From: JANWWM01 sp046292465
GTDB taxonomy: Bacteria > Bacteroidota > Chlorobiia > Chlorobiales > Thermochlorobacteraceae
Direction of reading: 5' to 3'
Assembly: GCA_046292465.1 (NCBI GenBank)
Contig: JBKBRB010000001.1
Coordinates: 124,001 to 188,000 of the forward strand
Length of the DNA stretch: 64,000 bases
Under the pieces are notes generated by a model, which worked only from the letters and a program-made list of their open reading frames with translations, ran no database searches and was not told where the DNA came from. Positions 33,576-41,993 of the stretch are shown piece after piece; positions within the stretch are counted from its first letter, which is position 1, and every line of letters begins with the position of its first letter. A program made the translations under genes and the position numbers.

Positions 33576-34709
33576 ATGCCAATAGAAATTCGAGAAGCCA
33601 AAACGAAAAAAGAGATTCGAGAGTATATCAAATTTGCGTGGAAAATTTACCGACGCAATCCTGAACTGAACAAATACTGGGTGCCGCACCCGATTGCCGA
33701 TTACGAAAAAACGCTCGACACATCGCGCTATCCGCTTTGGGAACACGCTGAACGTGCTTGCTTCACGGCTTGGAAAGACGGCGAAATGGTCGGCACAATT
33801 ACAGCAACGGTCAATTATCGGCACAACGAAACGCATCACGACAAAGTTGGCTTTTGGGGATTTTTTGAGTGCATAGATGATAAAGAAGTCGCAACTGCCT
33901 TATTTGATGCGGCAAAAGCATGGCTTTCTGCCAAAGGCTTGAACGCGATGCGCGGACCTATTTCGCCTTCGATGAACGACCAACTCGGCATGCTCGTCAA
34001 AGGCTACGACTCGCCCCCCGTTTTTTTGATGACCTACAACCCGCCATACTACCACGACCTCTGCAAGCACTACGGCTTTGAAGTGGTGCAAGAACTCGTG
34101 GCGTTTATTGTCGACCAAACTACGATTGATTACCCGCGCCTCAAACGCCTTGCGGATAGTTTAGCACAACGCTACAAGGTGAAACTACGCAAGGTACGAC
34201 TTAAACAGTGGCAAGATGAAGCCAAAATTCTCTTCAAACTCTACAACGCCGCGTGGGAAAAAAATTGGGGCTTCGTGCCATTCACAGAAAAATCGTTCAT
34301 GCAACTTGCCGCCGACCTCAAACAAATTGCTGACGAAGATTTGCTTTACATTTTGGAGAACGAAAAAGGCGAGCCGATTGGCTGTTCTATCTCACTTCCC
34401 GATGTGAATGTCGCGCTCAAACATGTGAACGGCAATCCTTTCACGCCACTGGGGTTAATTAAATTTTTGTGGTATTCGCGTAAAATTAAAACCATTCGCA
34501 CCATCATTATGGGCGTCGTGCCTGAATATCGCAATCGCGGATTAGATAGCATCTTTCATGCGGCAACGATTGAAAACGGTTTGAGAAAAGGCTTCAACGC
34601 GGCAGAACTTTCGTGGGTGCTCAAAAGCAACACGCAAATGATGAAACTCGGCGAAGCCATTGGCGCAAAGCCCTACAAGGAGTATCTCATCTACGAAAAA
34701 CCCATTTGA
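33576..34709 (+). CDS. Double GNAT-fold acetyltransferase-like protein
   Basis: 377 residues with two GNAT-like halves. The N-terminal half (about 1-165) contains AWKDGEMVGTITATVNYRHN and GFWGFFECIDDKEVATALFD. The C-terminal half (about 170-377) contains EDLLYILENEKGEPIGCSIS, the acetyl-CoA loop-like IMGVVPEYRNRGLDSIFHAA (about 308-327) and ELSWVLKSNTQMMKLGEAIG. The V-x-P-x-x-R-x-x-G-x form of the CoA loop is kept only in the second half. This architecture is widespread in Bacteroidetes/Chlorobi with unknown substrate. The gene is divergent from the lipoprotein-kinase operon (50 bp between starts) and precedes mrp by 80 bp. Confidence 0.8.
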   Translation: MPIEIREAKTKKEIREYIKFAWKIYRRNPELNKYWVPHPIADYEKTLDTSRYPLWEHAERACFTAWKDGEMVGTITATVNYRHNETHHDKVGFWGFFECIDDKEVATALFDAAKAWLSAKGLNAMRGPISPSMNDQLGMLVKGYDSPPVFLMTYNPPYYHDLCKHYGFEVVQELVAFIVDQTTIDYPRLKRLADSLAQRYKVKLRKVRLKQWQDEAKILFKLYNAAWEKNWGFVPFTEKSFMQLAADLKQIADEDLLYILENEKGEPIGCSISLPDVNVALKHVNGNPFTPLGLIKFLWYSRKIKTIRTIIMGVVPEYRNRGLDSIFHAATIENGLRKGFNAAELSWVLKSNTQMMKLGEAIGAKPYKEYLIYEKPI

Positions 34710-34789
34710 GAATTGAAACTTGGAAACGACTACGCAGTGAAAAGCATTTGCAAATTTGAAAACATCGTCAATCCTTAAACTAAATTTCT

Positions 34790-35878
34790 ATGGCAAACAT
34801 TACTCAAAGTCAAGTGCTTGACGCGCTCCGAAATGTCATTGAGCCCGATTTGGGGAAAGACATCGTTTCGCTGAATATGGTGAAAGATATTCGCATCTCA
34901 GGCAACGATGTCGCCTTTACCGTCGTGCTCACGACGCCCGCTTGCCCGCTCAAAGACCTCATCAAAAATGCTTGTATCAATGCCATTCGGCATTTCATCA
35001 AAGATGCCAAAGAAGTAACGGTTGAAATGACCGCGAATGTAACGACATCGAACCCTGCCGCGAATCAAACAGGCAACCCGCTTGCCAAAGTGCGCAACTT
35101 AATTGCGGTTGGTTCAGGCAAAGGGGGCGTGGGCAAATCGACCGTTGCGGTCAATCTTGCGGTCGCGCTCGCTAAACTCGGCGCAAGAGTGGGGCTAATC
35201 GATGCCGATATTTACGGTCCCTCAATCCCAACCATGTTTGGCTTGAAAGATGAAAAGCCCGCAGTGATGGGTAAAACCTTAATTCCGATTGAGAAATACG
35301 GCGTTAAGATGATTTCCATCGGATTTTTGGTCGATGCGAAAACTGCTGTCGTTTGGCGCGGACCGATGATTTCTTCGGCATTGCGTCAATTCATGAGCGA
35401 TGTGCAATGGAACGAACTCGACTACCTCATTTTTGACCTCCCGCCAGGAACAGGCGACATTCAACTCACCTTGACGCAATCCGTGCCGCTCACAGGTGCA
35501 GTTGTTGTAACAACGCCGCAAGATGTAGCACTTGCCGATGTGGTGAAAGCCGTCGCAATGTTTGAAACGGTCAAAGTGCCAATTCTCGGTGTGGTTGAGA
35601 ACATGAGCTACTACCTTTTGCCTGACGGCACAAAAGAATACATCTTCGGTGAAGGTGGCGGCGCACGCTTAGCGGCGGAATACAATCTGCCATTCTTAGG
35701 CGAAATTCCACTCTGCAAAGAAGTGCGTCAAGGCGGCGACGAAGGCGTGCCGATTGTCATTCGCAATCCTGAATCTGAACAAGCCAAACTCTTCATGCAA
35801 TCGGCTGAAAAATTGGCACAACAAATTGCTATTCACAATGCAGGCGCGGTCTCGCAAAAAGTCGAGATTGAATTGTGA
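34790..35878 (+). CDS. Mrp/NBP35-family Fe-S cluster carrier ATPase
   Basis: Scaffold or carrier that holds an Fe-S cluster at its dimer interface and passes it to target proteins. The 362 residues start with a MIP18/DUF59 domain (about 1-85, with TTPACPLKDLIKNACINAI). The P-loop domain follows: AVGSGKGGVGKSTVAVNLAV (about 107-126), DADIYGPSIPTMFGL (about 139-153) and DLPPGTGDIQLTLTQSVPLT (about 219-238). The C-terminal CxxC of canonical Mrp/ApbC is replaced: the region after GVVENMSYYLLPDGTKEYIF has Tyr/Leu where Cys normally stands. That would weaken classical cluster binding and is worth noting. An Nfu-type protein gene follows after 56 bp, reinforcing the Fe-S role. Confidence 0.88.
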   Translation: MANITQSQVLDALRNVIEPDLGKDIVSLNMVKDIRISGNDVAFTVVLTTPACPLKDLIKNACINAIRHFIKDAKEVTVEMTANVTTSNPAANQTGNPLAKVRNLIAVGSGKGGVGKSTVAVNLAVALAKLGARVGLIDADIYGPSIPTMFGLKDEKPAVMGKTLIPIEKYGVKMISIGFLVDAKTAVVWRGPMISSALRQFMSDVQWNELDYLIFDLPPGTGDIQLTLTQSVPLTGAVVVTTPQDVALADVVKAVAMFETVKVPILGVVENMSYYLLPDGTKEYIFGEGGGARLAAEYNLPFLGEIPLCKEVRQGGDEGVPIVIRNPESEQAKLFMQSAEKLAQQIAIHNAGAVSQKVEIEL

Positions 35879-35934
35879 TGAGAATTTTACTACTTTGAAC
35901 AAATTTCACTCAACCTTAAAGAAAGGAAGTTGTT

Positions 35935-36234
35935 ATGCAAGAACAAAGCGAAATCGTGCAAAACGAAGCCACTGCGGCGCAAGAGCCATATTTGGATAAA
36001 ACAGACCCGCTTTATGCCAAAGTGCAAGAAGCGTTGGATATGGTGCGTCCGTATTTGCAATCAGATGGCGGCGACGCCGAACTTATCGGAATTCGCGCCG
36101 ACAAATCGGTCGACTTGCGCCTCGTAGGTGCGTGCGGCTCATGCCCAATGTCGACCATGACCTTGCGTGCGGGAGTCGAGCAAGCCATTAAACGTGCTGT
36201 GCCCGAAGTAACGCGCGTCGAAGCAATTATGTAA
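35935..36234 (+). CDS. Nfu-type Fe-S cluster protein (NifU C-terminal domain)
   Basis: 99-residue Fe-S carrier. After a short polar leader, the NifU C-terminal domain (about 25-99) shows QEALDMVRPYLQSDGGDAEL, then GACGSCPMSTMTLRAGVEQA with the cluster-binding CxxC. The last residues PEVTRVEAIM end the domain as usual. It delivers a [4Fe-4S] or [2Fe-2S] cluster as a homodimer. It lies directly downstream of the Mrp-type ATPase on the same strand and is closed by an intrinsic terminator. AAAGGAAG lies about 7 nt before the ATG. Confidence 0.92.
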   Translation: MQEQSEIVQNEATAAQEPYLDKTDPLYAKVQEALDMVRPYLQSDGGDAELIGIRADKSVDLRLVGACGSCPMSTMTLRAGVEQAIKRAVPEVTRVEAIM

Positions 36235-36259
36235 GTTATCTGAAAATTCAGAGGCAAAG

Positions 36260-36284
36260 AGGCTCAAGAAATTGAGCCTTTTTT
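36260..36284 (+). terminator. Rho-independent terminator after nfu
   Basis: Perfect 8-bp stem AGGCTCAA / TTGAGCCT with a GAAA tetraloop (36260-36279), followed by a T run. It ends the mrp-nfu unit 25 bp after the stop. Confidence 0.9.
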
Positions 36285-36353
36285 ATTTGCCTGAATTCCG
36301 ACAAAGATTTTCATTCCGAACGAAGCGAGCCATGAACCGTTTCCATATTGGCA

Positions 36354-38807
36354 TTAGAGCGTGGCGGAGGAAATCGTGAAGAAAAGTTGCGGCGCACGCG
36401 TTTGCGAGAGCCGAAGCGTGAAATCGGTGCGCAAAATGATAAGAATTTGGTTTAAGCCGAAGCCGACTTCGTAATACCACTTTTCGCTGGTGAGCATAGT
36501 TGTTGGAAGTGTGGTGCGTGTGTAATCGAGTGTGCGCTTTGAAAACTCCGACCAGCCGATTCCGCCGAGAAAGATAAACTCAATGCCGAAAGAGGCAATG
36601 TTGGGAATGCGAAAGACGCCGGGAATAATTTCGCCGAAGTTATGCTCGAGCGAGAGCGCGAAAAATTTATCGCCGTAAAACTCTTTAACTTGCATGCCGC
36701 GAAAGACGCCCGCACTTGCCGCCGCGGTTCCGCCGACCGCAGATTCCAAACTAAAAAAGCGTTGTGGTGGCACATCGCCTGTGGAGTAGCCGCCGCTCAA
36801 TCGCAAATCCATTCGCCACAAGGGAAGCGTGCGCGTGCGCCAAAGCAGAGAACCGAAATATTGCGTAAAGTCAAAGTCGCTGGCAATTAAACTCGGCTTT
36901 GAAAATTCGCCTTTGAATTGAAACCCAAAATTTGCAATGCGCCTGATGGGGCTATAATTGATGCGTGCGTCAAAGCCAAAAGAGCGCATGACACCTCTGA
37001 AGATGGCGGGGTTTTCGCGGAAGATGCGGTCGCCGCCGAAAAAGGCAAAGGTGGCGTTGGTTTGTGCCGAAGTTTGAAGTTCATTGCGGAAAAAGAATTT
37101 GAAAATGGTCGGGTGCATGAAGTCGTCGCGCTGAATGTAGATGAGTTGTCCGAATCCAATTTCGCCTGAAAGTTCGAAGCCATCGCCGTAGTAGTAATCG
37201 CCGTAATCGTTTTTGTTGAGAAGCGAAAGCGTGGTAATGATTGGAGGACGAACGACGAAAGGATTATCGCGTCGGAGCAAGAGGCGATAAACATTCGCAT
37301 TGAGAAAAATATCTTCCTGTTCGCGAACGATGTAGCGCAATTTGAAATCGTAATTGCCGCGCTTATCGGAAAAGCCGTAGCCGAAGGCGGCACTGGCGTT
37401 GAGGCGTTCCCAAAATCGCTCTTCCAATCCCAAACCGAGATACGCACCTTGCACGCGGTTGTAGTGAAATAAATCTTCAATTCCTGTGAAGGGCTTTGTG
37501 TTCAGAAAGCGAATTGCGCGGGAAATAGGCGCAATTAAGCGGTTGAAAAACACAATGCCGATGGCGGAGTCGGGGTTGTCTTGTGCAATTTCAATCGCGC
37601 GATAAGCGTATGCTTCTTCTGAGCGAAGTGGAAGCACGGCATTCGTGCCCCAATACGACGAATCGAGCACATCGGCGGTTTTGCTAATGTCGACGCGCCG
37701 TCGCGAGAAAAGTTCATCGGGGTAGGCTTCGTTGAAGCGATAATCGTAAGCAACGGTTTCGATATCGAGGTCGACGCGTGGCGCAATCACAAAAAGCACA
37801 GCGGCTTCGGCGGATGTTTGAATTTGCATGCCAACAGGCATCACGTAGAAATTCTCGAACTCGTCGAATTGCTGGCGATAAATCAGCGCGGCATCGAAGG
37901 GCAATCGCACTGCGCGATTCGGCTTCATTTCAAGTTGCAACGGAATGTTTTTATCCATATCCATATCCACATAGCCCTCGAAGAGTTTGCGCTGACTTGT
38001 TTTCGGCTTGAAGAAAAGGCGACGAATAAAGCGCGAAGAATCTGACCCAATGCGCTTGCCAAGCGTGAAGTCGTAAAAGTCGAGGGCGTCGGGGTGAAAG
38101 GGCGTGGCGATAGGCTGGTCGAGAATTTCAATGAAATCGTCGTAGGCGTTGAGATTCGTGCCAAAGACGACGAAGTTTGCCGATTGCGGCACATTGGCAC
38201 TTTGCCGACGCTGAATAATTTGGTTGTAATACTTGTCAGGCTTTTTGTAGTAGCCTTTTGAATAAGATTCAAAAATCGACACAATCGTCGTATCGGTGTT
38301 GGCGCTTGCGCGATTGGCAGTGCTGGAATCGGTGCTGGCGACAAACTTCGTGTAAAGCATATAGCGATAACTTTGAAGCATCTCTTGCTGGCGCTTCTTG
38401 CGCTTCAAGGCTTCTCTGATGAGCGTAACGCCGGGGTCTTCGGCAAATACGGCGACTTCCTCTGTGCCGAAGGTGGGCGACTTCAAAATGATTTTGAGGG
38501 ATTGGTCGCCGTCGCTCAAATCCACATCTACCTTTTCGGTTTCGTAGCCAACCATTGAGAAGGTGAGCGTGTATTTGCCTGAAACGAGCGTGAGTTGAAA
38601 CCTGCCGTCAATGCTGGTAAGCGTGCCAATTTTCTTGCCTACAACTTTCACCTTTACAGCGCGAAGCGGCTGATTGTCTTCGCCGTCAATAACAACGCCT
38701 GAAACAACGCGCAACTTACGTGGCGAATCCTGTGCGAAAACGAAGGGAGATAGGCAGAGCAGTAAAAGACTGATAAAAAAAGCAAGGCAAATGCGAGAGC
38801 AGTTCAT
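36354..38807 (-). CDS. DUF5686-type outer-membrane protein with carboxypeptidase-like domain
   Basis: 817 residues from the ATG at 38807, which opens a signal peptide (MNCSRICLAFFISLLLLCLS, PFVFAQ). The in-frame start further upstream is a TTG. Residues about 32-115 are an Ig-like CarboxypepD_reg domain (VVSGVVIDGEDNQPLRAVKV to YTLTFSMVGYETEKVDVDL). A conserved helical region follows (LIREALKRKKRQQEMLQSYR, about 129-148), as in DUF5686 proteins. The last 400 residues are rich in alternating aromatic strands typical of an outer-membrane barrel, ending in RAPQLFFTISSATL. Function of the family is unknown. It is common in Bacteroidetes/Chlorobi. The gene stands alone. Confidence 0.82.
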   Translation of the reverse strand: MNCSRICLAFFISLLLLCLSPFVFAQDSPRKLRVVSGVVIDGEDNQPLRAVKVKVVGKKIGTLTSIDGRFQLTLVSGKYTLTFSMVGYETEKVDVDLSDGDQSLKIILKSPTFGTEEVAVFAEDPGVTLIREALKRKKRQQEMLQSYRYMLYTKFVASTDSSTANRASANTDTTIVSIFESYSKGYYKKPDKYYNQIIQRRQSANVPQSANFVVFGTNLNAYDDFIEILDQPIATPFHPDALDFYDFTLGKRIGSDSSRFIRRLFFKPKTSQRKLFEGYVDMDMDKNIPLQLEMKPNRAVRLPFDAALIYRQQFDEFENFYVMPVGMQIQTSAEAAVLFVIAPRVDLDIETVAYDYRFNEAYPDELFSRRRVDISKTADVLDSSYWGTNAVLPLRSEEAYAYRAIEIAQDNPDSAIGIVFFNRLIAPISRAIRFLNTKPFTGIEDLFHYNRVQGAYLGLGLEERFWERLNASAAFGYGFSDKRGNYDFKLRYIVREQEDIFLNANVYRLLLRRDNPFVVRPPIITTLSLLNKNDYGDYYYGDGFELSGEIGFGQLIYIQRDDFMHPTIFKFFFRNELQTSAQTNATFAFFGGDRIFRENPAIFRGVMRSFGFDARINYSPIRRIANFGFQFKGEFSKPSLIASDFDFTQYFGSLLWRTRTLPLWRMDLRLSGGYSTGDVPPQRFFSLESAVGGTAAASAGVFRGMQVKEFYGDKFFALSLEHNFGEIIPGVFRIPNIASFGIEFIFLGGIGWSEFSKRTLDYTRTTLPTTMLTSEKWYYEVGFGLNQILIILRTDFTLRLSQTRAPQLFFTISSATL

Positions 38808-39058
38808 AAATGAAATCGTCAAACGGAAATACTATATCACAAAGGTGTAAAATGTTCGGACTTCATTCATTTCTCGCAAGCAAAGGATGAGTAGAAACTG
38901 ATTTGGCATTGCGTTCTGTATCCTTAAATAAAAAAATTACTGCTAAAAAACAACGCCTATTTTCAGACAACGATTAGGTGAGCCGTTCATCGCCCATCTT
39001 CCGTTGAGCAGTGCGGTTGCACATTATGCCCAAAAATTCTGTGCATGAAAAATGAAAA
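38808..39058. other. Intergenic region
   Basis: About 250 bp upstream of the DUF5686 gene and downstream of the ompA-like gene, both on the minus strand. It presumably holds the promoter of the DUF5686 gene. I see no gene, repeat or RNA in it. Confidence 0.5.
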
Positions 39059-39084
39059 GGCGACTCAGTATTGAGTCGCCTTCT
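39059..39084 (-). terminator. Rho-independent terminator after the ompA-like gene
   Basis: Perfect 11-bp stem AAGGCGACTCA / TGAGTCGCCTT with a 4-nt loop. Read on the minus strand it is followed by TTCATTTTTCAT, so it ends the gene at 39114-40505. Confidence 0.85.
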
Positions 39085-39113
39085 GTTACGCCATTCAATC
39101 GGGGTGGGAGACA

Positions 39114-40505
39114 CTATTTACGCTTTTTACGCGGCGCTTTGGGTTCAACAAAGCGAAGCACTTTGAACTCGATACGGCGATTTTGTTCGCGACCGACTTC
39201 GGTGCTGTTGTCGCCCACAGGCTCTTTATCGCCCGCACCTCTAACGACCATATTACGCGCAGGCACTTTCTTGCGAACAAGATACGCTTTAACGGCTTGT
39301 GCGCGTTGGCGTGAGAGCGTGAGATTGCGGCGCGGGTTACCAACATTATCGGTGTGTCCTGAAATTTCAACCACCATGTCCGGGCGTTCCAGAAGTTCAG
39401 ACGCAATTTCATCTAACTTCGCATAATCCCTACGGTCAATTTTAGCGCTGCCTGTGACAAAGTTGATTTTATATGCAAGTTTTTCGCCGACTTTCAGCGT
39501 TTTAAGCGTTGGTGGTGGCGGCGGTGGCGGCGGTGGCGGCGGTGGTGGCGGCGGAATGACCGTTACGCGCGCAGTGCTGTTAATCGTGCCGCCTTTGCCA
39601 ATCGCGGTGAGGGTGTAGGTGGTCGTTTTGGCAGGTGTAACGGTGCGCGTGCCTGCGGTGTCGACCATTTGACCGTCGAGCATAACCGTGTCAGCAAACA
39701 TAACTGACCAAGAAAGCGTTGCCGATTTGCCTGAGTCAATCGAAGTCGGCGTTGCGCTGAACGAAACCGACGGAGATGGGGGGGGCGGTGGTGGCGCGTA
39801 ATCGCCAATGTAAAAGTTTAAGCCGATAAGACCAGTCAGCAGTGCTGAATTGATACCTCTGAAACGAGAAGGAACAGTTGTAACAGGGTTGACTTCTCGA
39901 TAGGGCACGGCGGTCAGGCGGTCGCCAAATAGATAGTTGTAAGCGACATTCGCGTCGACACTGACGGTTTCGCTAAGGAAGTATTCCGCGCCGAGACCGC
40001 CGACAAGACCGCCAAGTGGAGCATTGTCTTTGTAAGGCGTTGCGTTGGGAACAGGAACGCCATCAATGCGAATCGTAGGCTCTGAAATGCCTGGCACTTG
40101 AAGCGAACCACCAGCAAAAACGTAAGGGTTGAATGGGCTCTTGGTGAGGAAGTTATACTGTGCCGTGAGATTCAAGCCAAGTATGCCGGCACCGCCAACG
40201 CCTAAAATCGCAGCCCCGCCACTATTGGTAGCAACGGTTTTCTTGCCAGCACCTGTCCCTTGATAAGCGGCTTGCAAGTTGAAGTTGAACTCTGGTGCAA
40301 GAAAGAGTTTGAGTTTCAGTGCGGCTAAATAGCCGATACTGGTATTGTAAAAGTGGAAGGGCTGATTGAACCCACCCCCAATACCAATACCAAATTTTGC
40401 GCCTTCAGAATCGCCACGCTCGCCTTGAATTTGTGCAGAGGCACTTCTGAACAAAAGCAGTAATGCGAAGCATAGCGTCGTTAGTGATAGAGTGTTTCGT
40501 CGCAT
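39114..40505 (-). CDS. OmpA-family outer-membrane protein with Ig-like domain and poly-proline linker
   Basis: 463 residues. A signal peptide (LTTLCFALLLLFRSASAQ) precedes an 8-strand-type barrel (about 30-235). Then come a short Pro run, a bacterial Ig-like domain (about 245-320, SFSATPTSIDSGKSATLSWS to TTTYTLTAIGKG), a run of 15 prolines, and an OmpA C-terminal peptidoglycan-binding domain (about 345-450, ISGHTDNVGNPRRNLTLSRQ and GREQNRRIEFKV). It tethers the outer membrane to the cell wall. The proline run is encoded by a GGT/GGC repeat at 39511-39555 (minus-strand CCN codons) that could change length by slippage. The tail is basic (APRKKRK). An intrinsic terminator follows. Confidence 0.88.
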   Translation of the reverse strand: MRRNTLSLTTLCFALLLLFRSASAQIQGERGDSEGAKFGIGIGGGFNQPFHFYNTSIGYLAALKLKLFLAPEFNFNLQAAYQGTGAGKKTVATNSGGAAILGVGGAGILGLNLTAQYNFLTKSPFNPYVFAGGSLQVPGISEPTIRIDGVPVPNATPYKDNAPLGGLVGGLGAEYFLSETVSVDANVAYNYLFGDRLTAVPYREVNPVTTVPSRFRGINSALLTGLIGLNFYIGDYAPPPPPPSPSVSFSATPTSIDSGKSATLSWSVMFADTVMLDGQMVDTAGTRTVTPAKTTTYTLTAIGKGGTINSTARVTVIPPPPPPPPPPPPPPPTLKTLKVGEKLAYKINFVTGSAKIDRRDYAKLDEIASELLERPDMVVEISGHTDNVGNPRRNLTLSRQRAQAVKAYLVRKKVPARNMVVRGAGDKEPVGDNSTEVGREQNRRIEFKVLRFVEPKAPRKKRK

Positions 40506-40552
40506 GATTACTATTGGTTTTATGTTAAGGAAAAATAAAAGAACAAAATCCT

Positions 40553-41965
40553 TTACGACTGAGGCACTTTTTTGTCGACAATCGTCGCCATCAACTCGGC
40601 TTCACAGACTAAATCGCCACGAACAAAGGCTTGCGAAGTGAATTGGCAGACATTGCGCCGTCGGCTTTTCATGTTCGACTCAATCACCAGCGTATCACCA
40701 GGCAAAACAGGCTTTCGGAATCGTGCCTTGTCGATTCCCATGAAAAATACGAGCTTTTCGTCCATGTTTTCGTTGCCGTTAAGCAACAATATGCCGCCTG
40801 ATTGCGCCATTGCTTCAAGAATCAGCACGCCGGGCATCACAGGGTTGCCAGGAAAATGCCCCTGAAAGAACGGCTCATTGATGGTTACATTCTTAATTGC
40901 CACGATTTTTTCATCAAGCTTGAACTCGGTGATTTTATCAATCAGGATAAATGGATAACGATGCGGCAATATACGCTGAATGGCATTAGAATCGAAAACG
41001 ACGCCCGCCTTCTTCTCATGCTGAAATTTACGAGCAAGTTTATTTTTCTCTACAAGTTTTCGGAGTTTCTTGACAAACTCGACATTTGCGGCGTGTCCAG
41101 GTCGCGCGGCTAAAATCTGCGCTTTAATTGGCATGCCGATTAAGGCAAGGTCGCCCATAAGGTCGAGCAATTTATGCCGTGCAGGTTCGTTCTTGAAGCG
41201 CAAGGTTTTGCCGTTGAGAATTCCGTTTTCGCCAAGTTCCAACTTAATGCCCGACTTGCTGATTTTGTGAGAAAGGGCGTCAAGTTCGGTTTGAGACAAA
41301 TGTTTATCAATAATCACAATCGCATTTTCAACATCGCCACCTTTGATTAAACCCTGATTGGCTAGTTCAGCGACTTCGGAAAGAAAGCAAAAAGTGCGCG
41401 CGGGTGCATAATCCTTGACAAATTCTTCTTCGAGATTAAAAAGCCCTGTGTGTTGAGAGCCGAGCGCGGGGTTGTTGTAATCAACCATAACAGTAATGCG
41501 GAAGTCGTCGAGCGGAAGCGCAACAATATCGATTTGCTTTTCGGCATTGTGGAAGTGCACCGTTTCATCAATCACTAAGTAATTCTTTGGTGCAGATTGA
41601 TTTTCAAAGCCAACGGCGACAAGCGCATCGGCAAACATTTTCGCGCTACCATCGCAGACGGGCGGCTCTGGTCCAGTAAGTTCAATACGGCAGTTGTCAA
41701 TTTGCAATCCGTAAAGTGAGGCGAGCACGTGTTCTGTGGTGTGGACTTTTGCATCACCGACGCCGATGGTCGTGCCACGACGAATGTCCACGACATGGTC
41801 AATGTCAGCAGGAATTTCAGGTGAGTTCGGCAAGTCGGTGCGCACAAAGCGATAGCCATAGTTTTCAGGTGCAGGCTTGAAGGTAATCATGCACTCTTGT
41901 CCTGTGTGCAACCCTGTTCCGAAAATAGAGACTTCCTTTTTGATGGTGCGTTGATAAATGAGCAT
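40553..41965 (-). CDS. lpxC-fabZ: Bifunctional LpxC-FabZ (UDP-3-O-acyl-GlcNAc deacetylase / hydroxyacyl-ACP dehydratase)
   Basis: Fusion of the committed lipid A enzyme LpxC with the fatty-acid dehydratase FabZ, a known arrangement in Chlorobi and Bacteroidetes. LpxC spans about 1-305: YQRTIKKEVSIFGTGLHTGQ at the start, the zinc histidine in HTTEHVLASLYG, PARTFCFLSEV, and HKLLDLMGDLALIG with the second zinc site. FabZ spans about 325-470: RILPHRYPFILIDKITEF, GHFPGNPVMPGVLILEAMAQ with catalytic His and Glu, and FRKPVLPGDTLVIE. Both active sites are intact. Having both activities on one chain links the supply of 3-hydroxyacyl-ACP use between lipid A and fatty-acid synthesis. Start: ATG at 41965. 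Confidence 0.95.
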   Translation of the reverse strand: MLIYQRTIKKEVSIFGTGLHTGQECMITFKPAPENYGYRFVRTDLPNSPEIPADIDHVVDIRRGTTIGVGDAKVHTTEHVLASLYGLQIDNCRIELTGPEPPVCDGSAKMFADALVAVGFENQSAPKNYLVIDETVHFHNAEKQIDIVALPLDDFRITVMVDYNNPALGSQHTGLFNLEEEFVKDYAPARTFCFLSEVAELANQGLIKGGDVENAIVIIDKHLSQTELDALSHKISKSGIKLELGENGILNGKTLRFKNEPARHKLLDLMGDLALIGMPIKAQILAARPGHAANVEFVKKLRKLVEKNKLARKFQHEKKAGVVFDSNAIQRILPHRYPFILIDKITEFKLDEKIVAIKNVTINEPFFQGHFPGNPVMPGVLILEAMAQSGGILLLNGNENMDEKLVFFMGIDKARFRKPVLPGDTLVIESNMKSRRRNVCQFTSQAFVRGDLVCEAELMATIVDKKVPQS

Positions 41966-41993
41966 GTCTGTGGTCAGTGTTATGGTTTGAAAT

